Assembly (NCBI GenBank): GCA_963575745.1
Contig: CAUYUJ010019615.1
Coordinates: 1,514,967-1,547,466, forward strand
DNA length: 32,500 bases
DNA from: Prorocentrum cordatum
Taxonomy: Eukaryota > Sar > Dinophyceae > Prorocentrales > Prorocentraceae
Direction: 5' to 3'
The stretch's first letter is position 1. Every line of letters starts with the position of its first letter. Of this stretch, positions 17,688-27,480 are shown piece by piece. The notes under the pieces were generated by a model. That model saw only the letters and a program-made list of their open reading frames with translations, did not search any database and was not told the DNA's origin. Made by a program: the position numbers and the translations under genes.

Positions 17688-18485
17688 TTCTGGAGACGGA
17701 GTGGACCAGTTTGTTCCTGTTGATATCCAGTATGTTGTCGCTGGTCGATGTCGGGGGCAGAGTCGAGATCCGAAGCATCGAATCGCGTGAGGCCGCGAAA
17801 TGTGCGAAAGATCGGCCAGTCGAAAGGCGCAGTGGCACGAGCCAAAGCGCAAAGTATTCTCGCGAGCGTGTGAGGCAGTCCGCACGTGGCGTCCCATTCC
17901 ATAGTGGAGGGGCCGAGAGTGGAACGGAGCATGGGGGAGCGGGGAGGCTTCTGACATACGCATTCGCAGGGACCTTGTTCTACGCCATGATATAGACATT
18001 GCCAACGACGGAGACGAAGACTCTACTAAGTCAAGGACTTGAACTGAGTAAGAACTGAGTAGTACCCTACTTCTACGTATCCTCCTACTTCTCGTCCTGC
18101 TCGTGTTCCCCCCTCCCTTCCCCTGGCGGCACATAGTGGACAATCTTGACATCTAGGGCAAGTCCTCGGCCAGTGGTAGGGGGTGGGGCAATGTTGCCGA
18201 ATTTGCGTAAGACATGGGAGGCGGAAGAGAATGGACAGCAGCAAGAACGGTGGACAACATTTGCACGGTGTACCACAAGAGCCGTATTTTTTGCAAGTGG
18301 CAGGCCCAAAAGGAACCGTTCCATAGAGCATGCAGATTGCTTTAAAAGTGGCACCAACCAGGGAAAGAGCCAGACAAAGGCACGAACATCTGCAGCGCTG
18401 TCGAAGAACCCTCCTCACATCACATTCCATCCTTCGGGTGATAAGGATGTTGGGGGCTGAGTAACTTTCACGGTCGTATGCAGCG
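17688..18485. other. No gene seen
   Basis: Non-repetitive sequence. The longest frame on the minus strand (179 codons) shows no domain. It may be genuine single-copy DNA. Confidence 0.45.
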
Positions 18486-18489
18486 CGAT

Positions 18490-19015
18490 TCCAATTTCGA
18501 TCGCAATTAGGTTAAAGTCCGATGTGAATGTCGAGTTGCATGTCGATTGCAATTGGAGTTGGAGTTCGATTTGCATGTAGGTGGTATTGGGATGTCGGTG
18601 GTCATTCCGATGTGCAGTTCAACGGCAATTCAATCGTGGTAAGGCTTGAATTTCTATGTGCATGGCGATTGAAGTTCGATTTTCTTTTACATGGCCATGT
18701 CCACTGTCATGTCGGTTCGCACATGTGCTTGCATCTCGATGTGCGTTTAAATATTCATGCAAGCATGCATTCAGATGTGCGTTTCAAGTTGTATACCGGT
18801 TCGAATTGGAATCTCACGTCGAGATGCACTACTATGCACATGCAGATTTACCATTCGATGTGCATTACTGTGTATCATTCGTCTTCAAATGGGGCTGCAT
18901 GTCGGTTTGCAATGTGTGTTTCGAGGTGCATGTCGATATGTGTTTCGATACGCTTGTCGAGTTGAGGTGAATTTCGATGTGATGCTCGATGTGCGTATCG
19001 TTTGCACTTGGATTG
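18490..19015 (+). repeat. Degenerate TTCGATGTGCAT minisatellite
   Basis: Words such as TCGATGTGC, GATGTGCGTTT and GCATGTCG recur at about 12-bp spacing with heavy divergence. Cys/His/Phe-rich frames result from the repeat. Confidence 0.65.
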
Positions 19016-19024
19016 AATGTGTAC

Positions 19025-19570
19025 ATTCCACGGGACAACCACTGGACAACCCGCGAGGCAAATCATGGAACAACCCACCACAGGAAAAGTCATGGGACAA
19101 CCCACAGGACAACCCAGGGACAGTTTGCGAGGCAGTGACGGGACAACCAACGAAATTTCCACGTGACATCCCACGGGATCAACGCACGGGACAACCCACG
19201 GATCAACGCACGGGACAACCCACGGGACAGCCACGGGACAGTCCTTGGGTCAACCACCTTGCCAACCACGGGTTCACCCACGGGACATCCCACGGAACAG
19301 CCCATGGGACAACCGTTGGAAAACCGATTGGACAACCTTCGGGTCAACCACGGGAAAATTTCGGGGCAGTTCACGGGATGACCGCGAGACAACTTGCAGG
19401 ACACCCACAGGATTGCCCACAGAACAACCAACAGCCCACGTGACAACCAAGGGACAATCCACACGACATCCCACGCGACAACCGACAACCACAGGAGAGC
19501 CCACATAACAGCCAACAACAATTGGACAAGCCACAGGACAACCCACGGTCCAACCACGAGACAAGTCACG
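19025..19570 (+). repeat. GGGACAACCCAC minisatellite
   Basis: An array of imperfect 12-15 bp units (GGGACAACCCACG, GGGATCAACGCAC, GGGACATCCCAC). The period is not a multiple of a fixed codon frame, and several frames stay open by composition. Confidence 0.85.
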
Positions 19571-20212
19571 GGAATCCCGCGGGCTCTGACGAAACGCACG
19601 GCAGAGTCAGTTTGCTCAATGTTACAGCAACGACACGTCATCGCCCTCGCGCAGCCTCGCCTCGCAGCCACGACACGAGCCGAAGCAGACACCTCCTGGT
19701 CGGGGTCGTTGCGCGCTCACCCCTCAACCCCCAATGGTAAAGACAGGCATGATTGGACCACATTTCCCGGTGTCGAAGTGGATCGTGTACATAGGTGCGT
19801 AATGATAAACCGAGATAACGGTTTGCCGTTTGTCAAGATTGAAGCCGCACCAACAAAGTATGACGAACACATCACGTTGCCAGAAAAAGAACAAGTACGA
19901 TCTGGAATGCGGGCGTCAGTCGCCAAGCACTGCTCGCACACCTCCTGCAGAGGCTTGCAGTTACGGTGGAGGCGTTTGTTTATGAATGGGCCAAGGAGGC
20001 TTCAGACCCTGGAGGATTCCTTATCGGATGAAGGCGACAGTATTATCCATTGCCGATTCACGATCGGAGTTTGGCCGGCTTCCAGACCGTGGACTGCTTA
20101 TATCAGTGTTCTTTCTCGAATGCCTTCACCGTATCCTCCGCACCATCGCTTGGTTGAAGGAGTGATGCTTCGCCTTGGACACCCCGATGGAGGTGGGGAC
20201 AGATACGCCTGG
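19571..20212. other. No gene recognised
   Basis: Non-repetitive, moderate GC. A + strand frame stays open across it and beyond, but it starts in the minisatellite and ends in a MITE. I see no domain, so no gene is called. Confidence 0.45.
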
Positions 20213-20220
20213 GCGTATCG

Positions 20221-20378
20221 GGTCGGGCATGTCCCCCTACAGGCGGATTCTGTACGAGAAGCCAACAAATACCCAACGAAATACCCAACAACGGTAAACA
20301 ATAATCGGCAAATCGTCCCCAGACTATGTTTTGACTATGTTTGAACACTCCTCCTGTAGAGGGACATGCCCGACTTAA
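20221..20378 (-). mobile_element. TTAAGTCGGGC-family MITE, reverse orientation
   Basis: Its ends GGTCGGGCATGTCCCCCTAC and GGGACATGCCCGACTTAA are inverted repeats, and the minus strand carries the core ACATAGTCTGGGGACGA. Flanks GCGTATCG (20213-20220) and GCTTATCG (20379-20386) form an 8-bp target duplication with one difference. Confidence 0.85.
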
Positions 20379-20725
20379 GCTTATCGCGTGGGCCCACTGT
20401 GTGGGTTCGCCGTGCTGCCCGTCATCCTCCGCCGCCTCTTTGTCGTCCACGCCCTTCCTCTTCGTTCCCTCTCCTCGTCCACCTCCTCCTCTTCGCCCCT
20501 CCGCCCCCCTCCTTCCTGCTCCCCCCGCCCCCTCCTCACCCCCCTGCGCCTCCGACGAGGTGACAACTCCCACGGCGGCGGCGACGACGACGACAGCGAC
20601 GACCGCAAAGACGGCGACGGCGGCGCGCCTGCCCCCTGCCAGGCGCGGCTTCCCACGCGCACCGTGGCGGAGGGCCCCGCGCAGGCCCAGCACGCCAGAA
20701 GGGGGCGACGAGAGAGAGGGAGGGA
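20379..20725. other. No gene seen
   Basis: C-rich then GGC/GAC-rich sequence leading into the GGA tract. No motif is recognised. Confidence 0.45.
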
Positions 20726-20729
20726 AAGA

Positions 20730-21055
20730 GGAGGGGGAGGAGGAGGAGGAGGAGGAGGAGGAGGAGGAGGAGGAGGAGGAGGAGGAGGAGGAGGAGGAGG
20801 AGGAGGAGGAGGAGGAGGGAGGAGGAGAGGAGGAGAGGAAGAAGAGGGAGCTGAAGGGAGGAGGAGAAGAAGGAGGAGGGGAAGGAGAGGAGGGAGCTCA
20901 AGGAGGAGGAGGAGGAGGAGGAGGAGGAGGAGGAGGAGGAGGAGGAGGGGGAGGGGGAGGGGAGGAGGAGGAGGAGGAGGAGGAGGAGGAGGAGGAGGAG
21001 GAGGAGGAGGAGGAGGAGGAGGAGGAGGAGGAGGAGGAGGAGGAGGGAGGGAGCG
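20730..21055 (+). repeat. Long GGA/GAG polypurine tract
   Basis: Near-pure GGA runs at about 20738-20820, 20899-20950 and 20964-21045, with A/G-only interruptions. Facing CCT tracts at 21552-21780 could pair with it. Confidence 0.92.
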
Positions 21056-21168
21056 GGAGGAGGAGTTGTTTTTGAGCTTCACGCCAGCGCCTCCAGGTGG
21101 AGGGGAGGAGGAGCATAAAGAAGGGGTAGTTTTCTAGACGCTGCGATCATCTGATCACCGTCAGTGCA

Positions 21169-21216
21169 ATGCAAAATGACGAGGAGGAGGAGGACGAGGA
21201 CGAGGACGAGAACGAG

Positions 21217-21273
<57 letters not shown>

Positions 21274-21414
21274 GACGAGGTCGACGACGACGACGACGAT
21301 GACGACGATGACGAGGACGAGGACGAGGAGCTCCCGCCTTCGCGCCCGTCGTCTCTGCCGTCGCGTGCCGTCGCTGGCGTCGCTTCCGCCGCTCGCCGCC
21401 GCTCGCCGTGGTGA
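21169..21414 (+). repeat. GAC/GAG triplet tract with an acidic open frame
   Basis: From the ATG at 21169 the frame reads about 52 Asp/Glu residues, then a Ser/Arg/Ala-rich tail, and stops at 21412. It is in the same frame as the RING exon at 21460 and could be its N-terminal exon if a short intron removes the stop. No convincing phase-matched splice pair was found. It is more simply a GAC microsatellite. Confidence 0.6.
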
Positions 21415-21459
21415 TCACCTCCGTGGCCGCGGCTTGCGGGGTCCTCCGGTCGGCCGCAG

Positions 21460-21498
21460 GGCCAGTGCAGCATCTGCCTGGAGCAGATGGCCACCGGG
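21460..21498 (+). CDS. RING-H2 E3 ligase exon, first half of the zinc finger
   Basis: After the acceptor CCGCAG (AG at 21458-21459) the 13 codons read GQCSICLEQMATG, which begins a RING finger with ligands 1 and 2 as C-x2-C. Joined in phase 0 to the exon at 25242, the spacing between the second and third zinc ligands is 14 residues, normal for RING-H2 domains. That continuity is the main reason for the exon call. The donor would be GC at 21499-21500, a non-GT donor that dinoflagellates use often. If unspliced, the frame runs into a Ser-rich CCT microsatellite. RING-H2 proteins transfer ubiquitin from an E2 to a substrate; the substrate is unknown. Confidence 0.62.
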
Positions 21499-21551
21499 GC
21501 GCCCCGCCGCGCCCCCCGCGACGGCCCGCGCTCGGGCTTCGGCCCCTTGTC

Positions 21552-21975
21552 CTCCTCCTCCTCCTCCTCCTCCCTCCTCCTCCTCCTCCTCTCTCTCCTC
21601 CTCCTCCTCCTCTCTCCTCCTCCTCCTCCTCCTCCTCCTCCTCCTCCTCCTCCTTCCTCCTCCTCCTCCTTCTCCTCCCCCTCTCCTCCTCCTCCTCCTC
21701 CTCCTCATCCTCTCCTCCCTCTCTCCTCTCCTCCTCTCCTCCTCCTCCTTCCTCCTCCTCCTCCTCCTCCTCCTCCTCCTCGAGAGAGAGAGAGAGAGAG
21801 CGGGGGATTGTGGAGTCGCACGCCTTTCGGAGGGCGTTTCCCCTTTCTCATTTCCCTCCTCCTCTGTCTTCCCCTTCTCCTATTCCTCCTCTTCCTCCTC
21901 CTTATCATCCTCCTCATCCTCCTCTTCCTCCTTCTCCTCTTCCTCCGTCTCCTCTTCCTCCTTCTCCTCCTTCTT
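21552..21975 (+). repeat. CCT/TCC tracts with a GA run
   Basis: Pure CCT runs to about 21780, GA dinucleotides at 21781-21800, then looser TCC/CTT-rich sequence. Confidence 0.9.
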
Positions 21976-21980
21976 CCCCC

Positions 21981-22360
21981 AGAATCGAGCTTTTTGCGGC
22001 TCTTACCCCACCCCCCCAAAAAAAAACGCGGAGCGGCATCCCGTCTTTTGTGTTGCTGTTTGTTGTTTCTATCTCTCTCTCTCTCTCTCTCTTGGGGGGG
22101 GGCTCCTCCTCCTCCTCCTCATTCGCGCTGCTCCGCTCCCTCCTTCTCCTTGCCCCAGGATCTAGCTTTTTGCTTCTCCTGCCCCCCCCCCCAACAAAAA
22201 AAAACAAAACAAAAAACGCGGCGCGGCCTCTTTTTTTGCGGGGGGGCTTCCCCTCCTCCTCCGCGCTGCTCCGCGCCCTCCTTCCTCCCCGCCATCCTCC
22301 TCATCCTCCTTCTCCTCCTCCGCCTTCCCCCAGAATGTAGCTTTTTGTTGTTGAGATGCT
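21981..22360 (+). repeat. 176-bp tandem repeat, two and a fraction units
   Basis: Units start at 21981, 22157 and 22332, each with a CCCCAG followed by (A/G)AT(C/G)(G/T)AGCTTTTTG. The first two continue through a C-run, an A-run, CGCGG(A/C)GCGG and a CGCTGCTCCGC(T/G)CCCTCCTTC block. The third is cut off by the satellite. Confidence 0.8.
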
Positions 22361-22385
22361 TCGAAAGAAAGAAATACTCCTCTTA

Positions 22386-24030
22386 GCATTGCATTGGCAT
22401 TAGTTTGGCTATGGTTTGGCATCGCATTGGCATTGCGCTGGCATGGTGCTTGGCAGTGCGTTGGCGTTGGGCTTGCATGTCGCAAGACTTGCGCTGGCGG
22501 GTCCTAATGGAACCCTCCAGGAAAGGACTGATACTGAAATCCTCTACCAGAAGGGCTCCGATTGAAACCCTCCACAAAACTGGTTCATTCATTGAAACCC
22601 TACACAGACGGATTCCATGCGAAGCCCTTCACATAAGGATTCTGGTTGAAATCTATCACACATGCTTTTTCCTATTGGCATTGCATTGACATTGGGTTGG
22701 GATCGCCTTGGTATCAAGTTGGCATTGCGTTGGCACTGCTTTGGCATTGCGCTGGCATTGCGCTGGCGAGTTCCAATACCTCCCTTCGCAGAATGATTCC
22801 TATTGAACCCCACACAAGAGGGATTCCGATTGAAGCATTCCACAAGAAGGGTTCACATTTAACCCGCTCGAAGCCCTCCATATAAGGAATCCGATTGTAA
22901 CCGGCCACAAGCGATTTCCCCCAGGCATTTCATTGGGATTGGATTGGGAATGCCATGGCATTGGCTAGGCATTGCGTTGGCACTGATTTGGCGTTGCGCT
23001 GGCGAGGTCTAATGGCTCCCACCATATATGGATTCCTATTGAAGCCTTCCACACGAAGGGTTCCTTTGGAACGCCCCCACATGAAGGGTGCATGGTCAAA
23101 CCCTCCACAGAAGGATCCCTGTCGAAGCCCTCCACCAGAAGATTCCGATCGACATCCTCCGAGGAAGGACCCGTAACCAAATCATCCACAGAAGGATGTA
23201 TGCTGGAATATGTTGCAATATTGGAATCATGCCATCGGAATTGCATTGGCATTGGTTTGGTGACGGTTTTGGCATCGCATTGGTATTGCGTTGGCATTGC
23301 GATGGCAGCGCGTTGGCATTGCGATGGCATTGCGCTGGCGAGTCCCATCCAAACGCTCCACAGCAGGATTCCGATTGAAAACGTCTACACGAATGATGCC
23401 TACGGACCCCCCCACTAAGGATTCACATTGCAATCCTCCACAGGAGGGTTCCATGCAAATCCCTCCACACAAGGATGCCAATTGAAATCCTCCGAAGAAG
23501 GGTCCTTAGAAGGATTCCTTTGTGGATGACATCATCCACAGAAGGGTTCTTAGACGGATTGCGATTGAACGCTACAACAAGCAATCCAGCCCCAGCGGCG
23601 TTGCATTGGGATTAAGTTTGGATCGACTTGGCGCTGGTTTGGCATTCGCATTGGATTGGGACCGCCTTGGCATTGGTTTGGCATTACGATGGCACTGCTT
23701 CGGCATTGCGTTGGCATTGCGCTGGCGAGTCCTACTGGCTCCCTCCGCAGAAGGACCCCTACTGAACCCCCCACAAGAAGGATTCCGAGTGAAACCCTCC
23801 TCAGGAGGATCCCTATCAAAACCTTCCACAGAGGCGTTCCGATTGCAATCCTCTGAAGAAGGATTCGTAATGACACTGCCCACAAAGGTTTCTGATTGAA
23901 ATCCACCGAGCGAAAGGATTCCCCCACATTGGCATTTGATTGGGCACTGCTTTGGCATTGCGCTGGTATTGCGCTAGCGAGTCCGTGTGCCTCCCTTCGC
24001 ACAACGATTCCTATTGAAACTTTCCAGGGG
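22386..24030 (+). repeat. Two-level satellite of 12-bp and 28-bp units
   Basis: Block A is a tandem of a 12-bp TGGCATTGCG(C/T)T-type unit and ends GCGCTGGCGAG(T/G)(C/T)C. Block B is a tandem of a roughly 28-bp unit containing GATTCCGATTGAAACCCTCC. A+B recurs six times, with A blocks ending near 22491, 22764, 22998, 23334, 23719 and 23970, so the composite unit is about 235-385 bp. The final B block runs straight into GGGCCTC-type repeat. Confidence 0.85.
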
Positions 24031-24540
24031 GCCTCCTGGGCTTGGGAGCCTCTGGGGGCTTCCTGGGGGCTTCTTGGGGCGGAAGGCTCGAGTTGGTGGT
24101 TCGTGTTCCCCCTCTGGGGCCCCTCTTGAGGCTGTCTTGGGCCGTCTTGGGCGCCTCTTGGGCCGTCTTGGGGCCCTCTTGGGCTCTCGTGGGCCCACCT
24201 TCGGGGCGTGTTGGGCCGTCTGGGGACGATGTCGGAGATCTCTGCGGCAGTTCTGGACGCTGTGAACCCCAAACGTCGCACATGCGAAATCTGTAAGTTT
24301 CCCGAAGAGACTGGGACGATCTTTGCTTGCTGGGGCCCTCTTGGAGAGCCTCTTGAGGCTCTCTTGGGGACTCTTCGCGGCCTCTGGGGCCATCTGGAGT
24401 CCATCCTGAGCGTCTTGGAACGATCTTTCGGCGAGTCGGGGCCTCTTGGGCCGAGCGGAGGGCGCCCTGGCGGCCTCTTGGCGCGCTCATGGAGCGCCCT
24501 GGGGGAGTCGGCCGGGCATCGGCTGGGGTACTTTTCGCTC
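24031..24540 (+). repeat. Degenerate GGGCCTCTTGGGG-type repeat, block b
   Basis: Same word composition as 9690-10152. Joined to the satellite without spacer. AT-richer patch at 24270-24330. Confidence 0.75.
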
Positions 24541-24975
24541 AGGGGTCCGCAGGGGCCGCCACGCGCGCGCGAACTATCTTGGCACGCCTCTGGCCCGTTG
24601 TGCCGGCGAATTTCGCCGGCCCTTCTGTACCCAATGCCGCGGAGGTGGTGCGGGGCACCTTGCAGCCACGGCGCACAGGTGTGTAAGACACTCGGCGACC
24701 AGGGTCTGGAGGCGGCCCACTGGTCCCCAACCCCCTTCGCCCCCACGAGGGGGGACTTCGGGGGGCTGTCGGAAGGCTTTTGGATGGTTTTCGGAGGGCT
24801 TTCGGAGGCGCTCCCCAAGCGGTCCACGAGGCCTCCGAGATGGTCCAAGGGCGCTCCAAGACCTTCATGTGATTGCTACCGGACGGCTTGGGCGGAGGAC
24901 GAGAGCTCTCAGCATGGGGGGGTCCCCGGAGGCCTCCCCGCGTCCAGGGAAGACCAGATGTTTCCGAAGACCACA
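24541..24975. other. No gene seen
   Basis: GC-rich sequence within the candidate intron. Contains a perfect 9-bp palindrome with a 1-nt loop at 24602-24620 (GCCGGCGAA/TTCGCCGGC). Confidence 0.45.
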
Positions 24976-25130
24976 GGAAAAGGAGGAGAAGGAGGAGGAG
25001 AAGGAGGAAGAAGGAGCAGAAGAAAGGAGGAGGAGAAAGGAGGAGGAGGAGGAAGAAGAGCAGGAGGAGGCGGAGGAGGAGGAGGAGGAGGAGGACAAGC
25101 AGGAGGAGGAGGAGGAGGAGGAAGGGCGTT
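24976..25130 (+). repeat. GGA/GAG polypurine tract
   Basis: Interrupted GGAGGAGAAGG units lying about 110 nt upstream of the RING exon acceptor. Confidence 0.85.
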
Positions 25131-25241
25131 GCGTCGCGCCGCCCGGGGGAACGTGTGACAGAGAGACCGTCCGCTCTCTCGGAAGCCGCGCGGTATCTCT
25201 CCCCTCCGCGCCACGGCGGCCCCGCGCGCCCGGGTCGCCAG

Positions 25242-25379
25242 GAGGAGGTGCGGACCTTGCCTTGCATGCACGTTTTCCACCGCGGGTGCATCGACCGCTG
25301 GCCGCGGGGGCGGGTGCGGCCTCCTTGTCCTTCCTCGCAAATGCAATGTTGTAATATCTTAGTGCTTATCTTAATGTGA
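25242..25379 (+). CDS. RING-H2 E3 ligase terminal exon, second half of the finger
   Basis: After the acceptor CGCCAG (AG at 25240-25241) the frame reads EEVRTLPCMHVFHRGCIDRW, giving ligands 3-6 as C-x-H-x2-H-x2-C, the RING-H2 signature. The tryptophan after CID is the usual E2-contact residue. Ligand 7 is the Cys of PPCPSS, 12 residues later. The usual eighth Cys (C-P-x-C) is Ser here, so the second zinc site would be incomplete unless another splice occurs; a GGGTGCGG donor-like site lies at about 25312. The frame ends at TGA 25377-25379 after a short hydrophobic tail (NILVLILM) that looks non-conserved. It may be a real gene with a further unseen exon, or a decaying copy. Confidence 0.65.
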   Translation, partial: EEVRTLPCMHVFHRGCIDRWPRGRVRPPCPSSQMQCCNILVLILM

Positions 25380-26395
25380 AGATATGCACGTAAAGATTTA
25401 CGCGCTTCCGTACATCACGGCATACACTGAAACATGCTTACAGTTTACGTGTTCTGCACGCAACAAGTTCTACAATATTAAAAGTGTGTGTGTACCGCAA
25501 TTTGGTATACTTAACCATGCGCTAGAGTACAAATCCCCCTGCAACATGATATGGCAGACCATGTATCCAGCTGCTTGCGGCAAACCCGGCCGCCGCGCCA
25601 GTGCAGCAGCGCAGCAGGAAGGAAGGAGGTTGAGTGTAGGAACAGCGCAATTCCGACGAGTGGTCTGATAAGGACGGGTCGTGGACTCGACCTCGTCATC
25701 GTCCACGTGGTAGGAAGGAGGTCGACTGCACACCCCGGGGCCGTTCAGCGAGTGGTCTGAGCTGGGGAGTGTCGTGATCCCGGCATCGACTTCTGGCGGT
25801 GCAGGCGGCGACGGCGACGGTGTCGGCCTCGAGGACGACGGCTGGGCGGACGGCGTGTCCCACCCAGCGCCCTCGGCCGATGCGTCCGCCGTGGCGCCTG
25901 TCGCTGCTGCCGCGGTGCTGGAGGCAGCTGGCGTGGCGCCCCTCACTCGTGAGTCGCCTGGAGCTGGGCTCGGCGGCGAGGGTGGGCGCCGAGCGGCCCG
26001 CGGATGGTGAGCCTGCGGCGGCTGCTACTGCTGCTGGGGCGGCGGCGAAAACGGACGGCGGCGGGGCCGCGTTGAAGGCCGCGCTCATCACAGAACGGGA
26101 CGCGACGCTTGGCGCTCGCGTGGCCGCCTTCTAGCCCCACTTGGATAGCAGGCCTGTTGCCCGCATTTGCGCCTGGTTTGCCCAGGTGGCGGGGGCGCGG
26201 GCACTGGAGCAGGGGGGGCGGTGCAGCGGAAGAGTCAGCGATAGTGCGTCCCCCGCTCAGGGGCGACGCCGCCTGTCTTTCCTCCCCCTCCTTGCCCATG
26301 GAGTTCGCCTGCGGCCAGCTCCGCTTCGCGTTCGCCTGACGGGTGGCCTTCAGACGTGCGCGGACGTCCCGTTCGCGATCGATATGATTCGCGAG
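25380..26395. other. No firm gene; possible Ala-rich exons
   Basis: AT-rich to about 25560, then GC-rich. On the + strand, frames near 25774-25950 (Gly/Asp/Ala-rich, ending before a good donor-like GTGAGT at about 25949) and 26000-26134 (ending TERDATLGARVAAF) could be exons of an Ala-rich protein. Opposite-strand frames are equally long. No domain is recognised. Confidence 0.3.
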
Positions 26396-26396
26396 A

Positions 26397-26860
26397 CGAT
26401 GAGGAGGAGGAGAAGGAGGAGGAGGAGGAGGAGGAGGAAGAGGAGGGGCAGGAGGAGGAGGAGGAGGAGGAGGAGGGGCAGGAGGAGGAGGAGGAGGAGG
26501 AAAGAAAGAGGAATAGGAAAAGGAGGAGGGAGAGGAGGAGGAGGAGGAGGAGGAGGAGGGACGTGGAAGAGAGGAGGAGGGGGAGGATAATGTAGAGGAG
26601 GAGGAGGAGGAGGAAGAGAAGGAGGAGGAGGAGGAGGAGGAGGAGGAGGAGGACGACGACGAGAAGGGGGAGGAGGAGGAGAGGAGGAGGAGGAGGAGGA
26701 GCAGGAGGGGAGGAGGAGAAGGAGGAGGGAGGAGGAGAGGAGGAGGAGAAGGAGGAGGAGAGAGGAGAGGGAGGAGGAAAAGCAGGAGGAGGAGAAGGAG
26801 GAGGAGGAGAAGGAGGAGGAGGAGAAGGAGGAGGAGGAGGAGGAGGAGGAAAGGGAAAAC
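26397..26860 (+). repeat. Long GGA/GAG polypurine tract
   Basis: About 460 bp of nearly pure purine on the + strand. Poly-Glu, Gly, Arg and, on the minus strand, Pro, Ser or Leu frames are artefacts. Confidence 0.92.
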
Positions 26861-26884
26861 ATGAGGACGAGGAGGAACAAGTTT

Positions 26885-27480
26885 CTTGTAGCCCTTTGGG
26901 GGCCTCCCAGGGCCTCCTGGGAGCCTCCGGGAGGGCCTCTTGGGGGCCTTTGGGGGACCCTTGTGGCTTTGGGGCGACTCATGTGCGGTCTTAGGGGTGG
27001 GATTGGCCCCTCTGACGCATTCGGGGGGCCTCTTGGGGCCTCTTTGAGCCCGCTAAGTGCCCTCTTGGGGCGTTTGAGGGCCGTCTTGGGAGTTTCTTGG
27101 TAGCCGCTTGGGCGATCATGGGGTCCTCTTGGGTCGACTCGGAGCCCTCTTCGGGGGCCTCACGGATTGTCTTGGAGCTATTTGGGATACCCTTTGGGCC
27201 GTCTTGGACGGTCGGGGACCAGAAAGGGCGAGAACTTCAAAATCCTTCCAAACATTGGAAAAGCAATGGCTCGGGCCTCCTCGACCTCTCCTGGAGGGCC
27301 TCTTGGTGCCCTCTTGGACCGTCTTGGGGGCCTACTGGGCCGTATGGGGGCCGTGTTCAGAGCCACGTGGAGCCTTCTGGCGCCAGGTGGAGCCGTTTGG
27401 GCGTCGTCTTGACTGTCCGAGAAGCCGCCACGGAGGCCACATCGGTCGCTTGGAAGCCGCAAGAGACCGCCGGAAAGCAA
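26885..27480 (+). repeat. Degenerate GGGCCTCTTGGGG-type repeat, block c
   Basis: Words GGGGGCCTCTTGG, CCGTCTTGG and TTTGGGGG in loose array. It starts 25 bp after the GGA tract. Confidence 0.75.

Larger units (their letters stand above)
21499..25241 (+). other. Candidate 3743-nt GC-AG intron of the RING-H2 gene
   Basis: Bounded by GG|GC at the 5' end and CCAG|G at the 3' end. A pyrimidine tract (TATCTCTCCCCTCC, about 25193-25206) precedes the acceptor. The intron contains CCT tracts, a 176-bp tandem repeat, a two-level satellite, a GGGCCTC-type block and a GGA tract. Inferred from protein continuity alone. Confidence 0.5.

Noticed and set aside
19394-20344. 316-codon plus-strand frame
   Set aside because: It begins in the GGGACAACCCAC minisatellite, ends in a MITE and has no recognisable domain between.
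20341-22386. Long open frames (200-333 codons) on both strands
   Set aside because: They consist of Glu, Gly, Ser, Pro, Leu or Asp runs from GGA, CCT and GAC triplets, and are open in all frames at once.
22500-23950. Regular roughly 28-bp repeats with spacers resembling a CRISPR array
   Set aside because: The repeats are diverged and contiguous without unique spacers, alternate with 12-bp arrays, and lie in eukaryotic DNA.
24640-24690. A GAGGTGGTGCGGGGCACCTTGC stretch resembling the RING exon DNA
   Set aside because: The resemblance is short and the zinc ligands are not encoded in a continuous frame, so it is not called a second RING copy.
23550-24848. 432-codon minus-strand frame, the longest in the window
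   Set aside because: It crosses three unrelated repeat types (28-bp and 12-bp satellite units and the GGGCCTC repeat), and its translation simply mirrors the repeat units.
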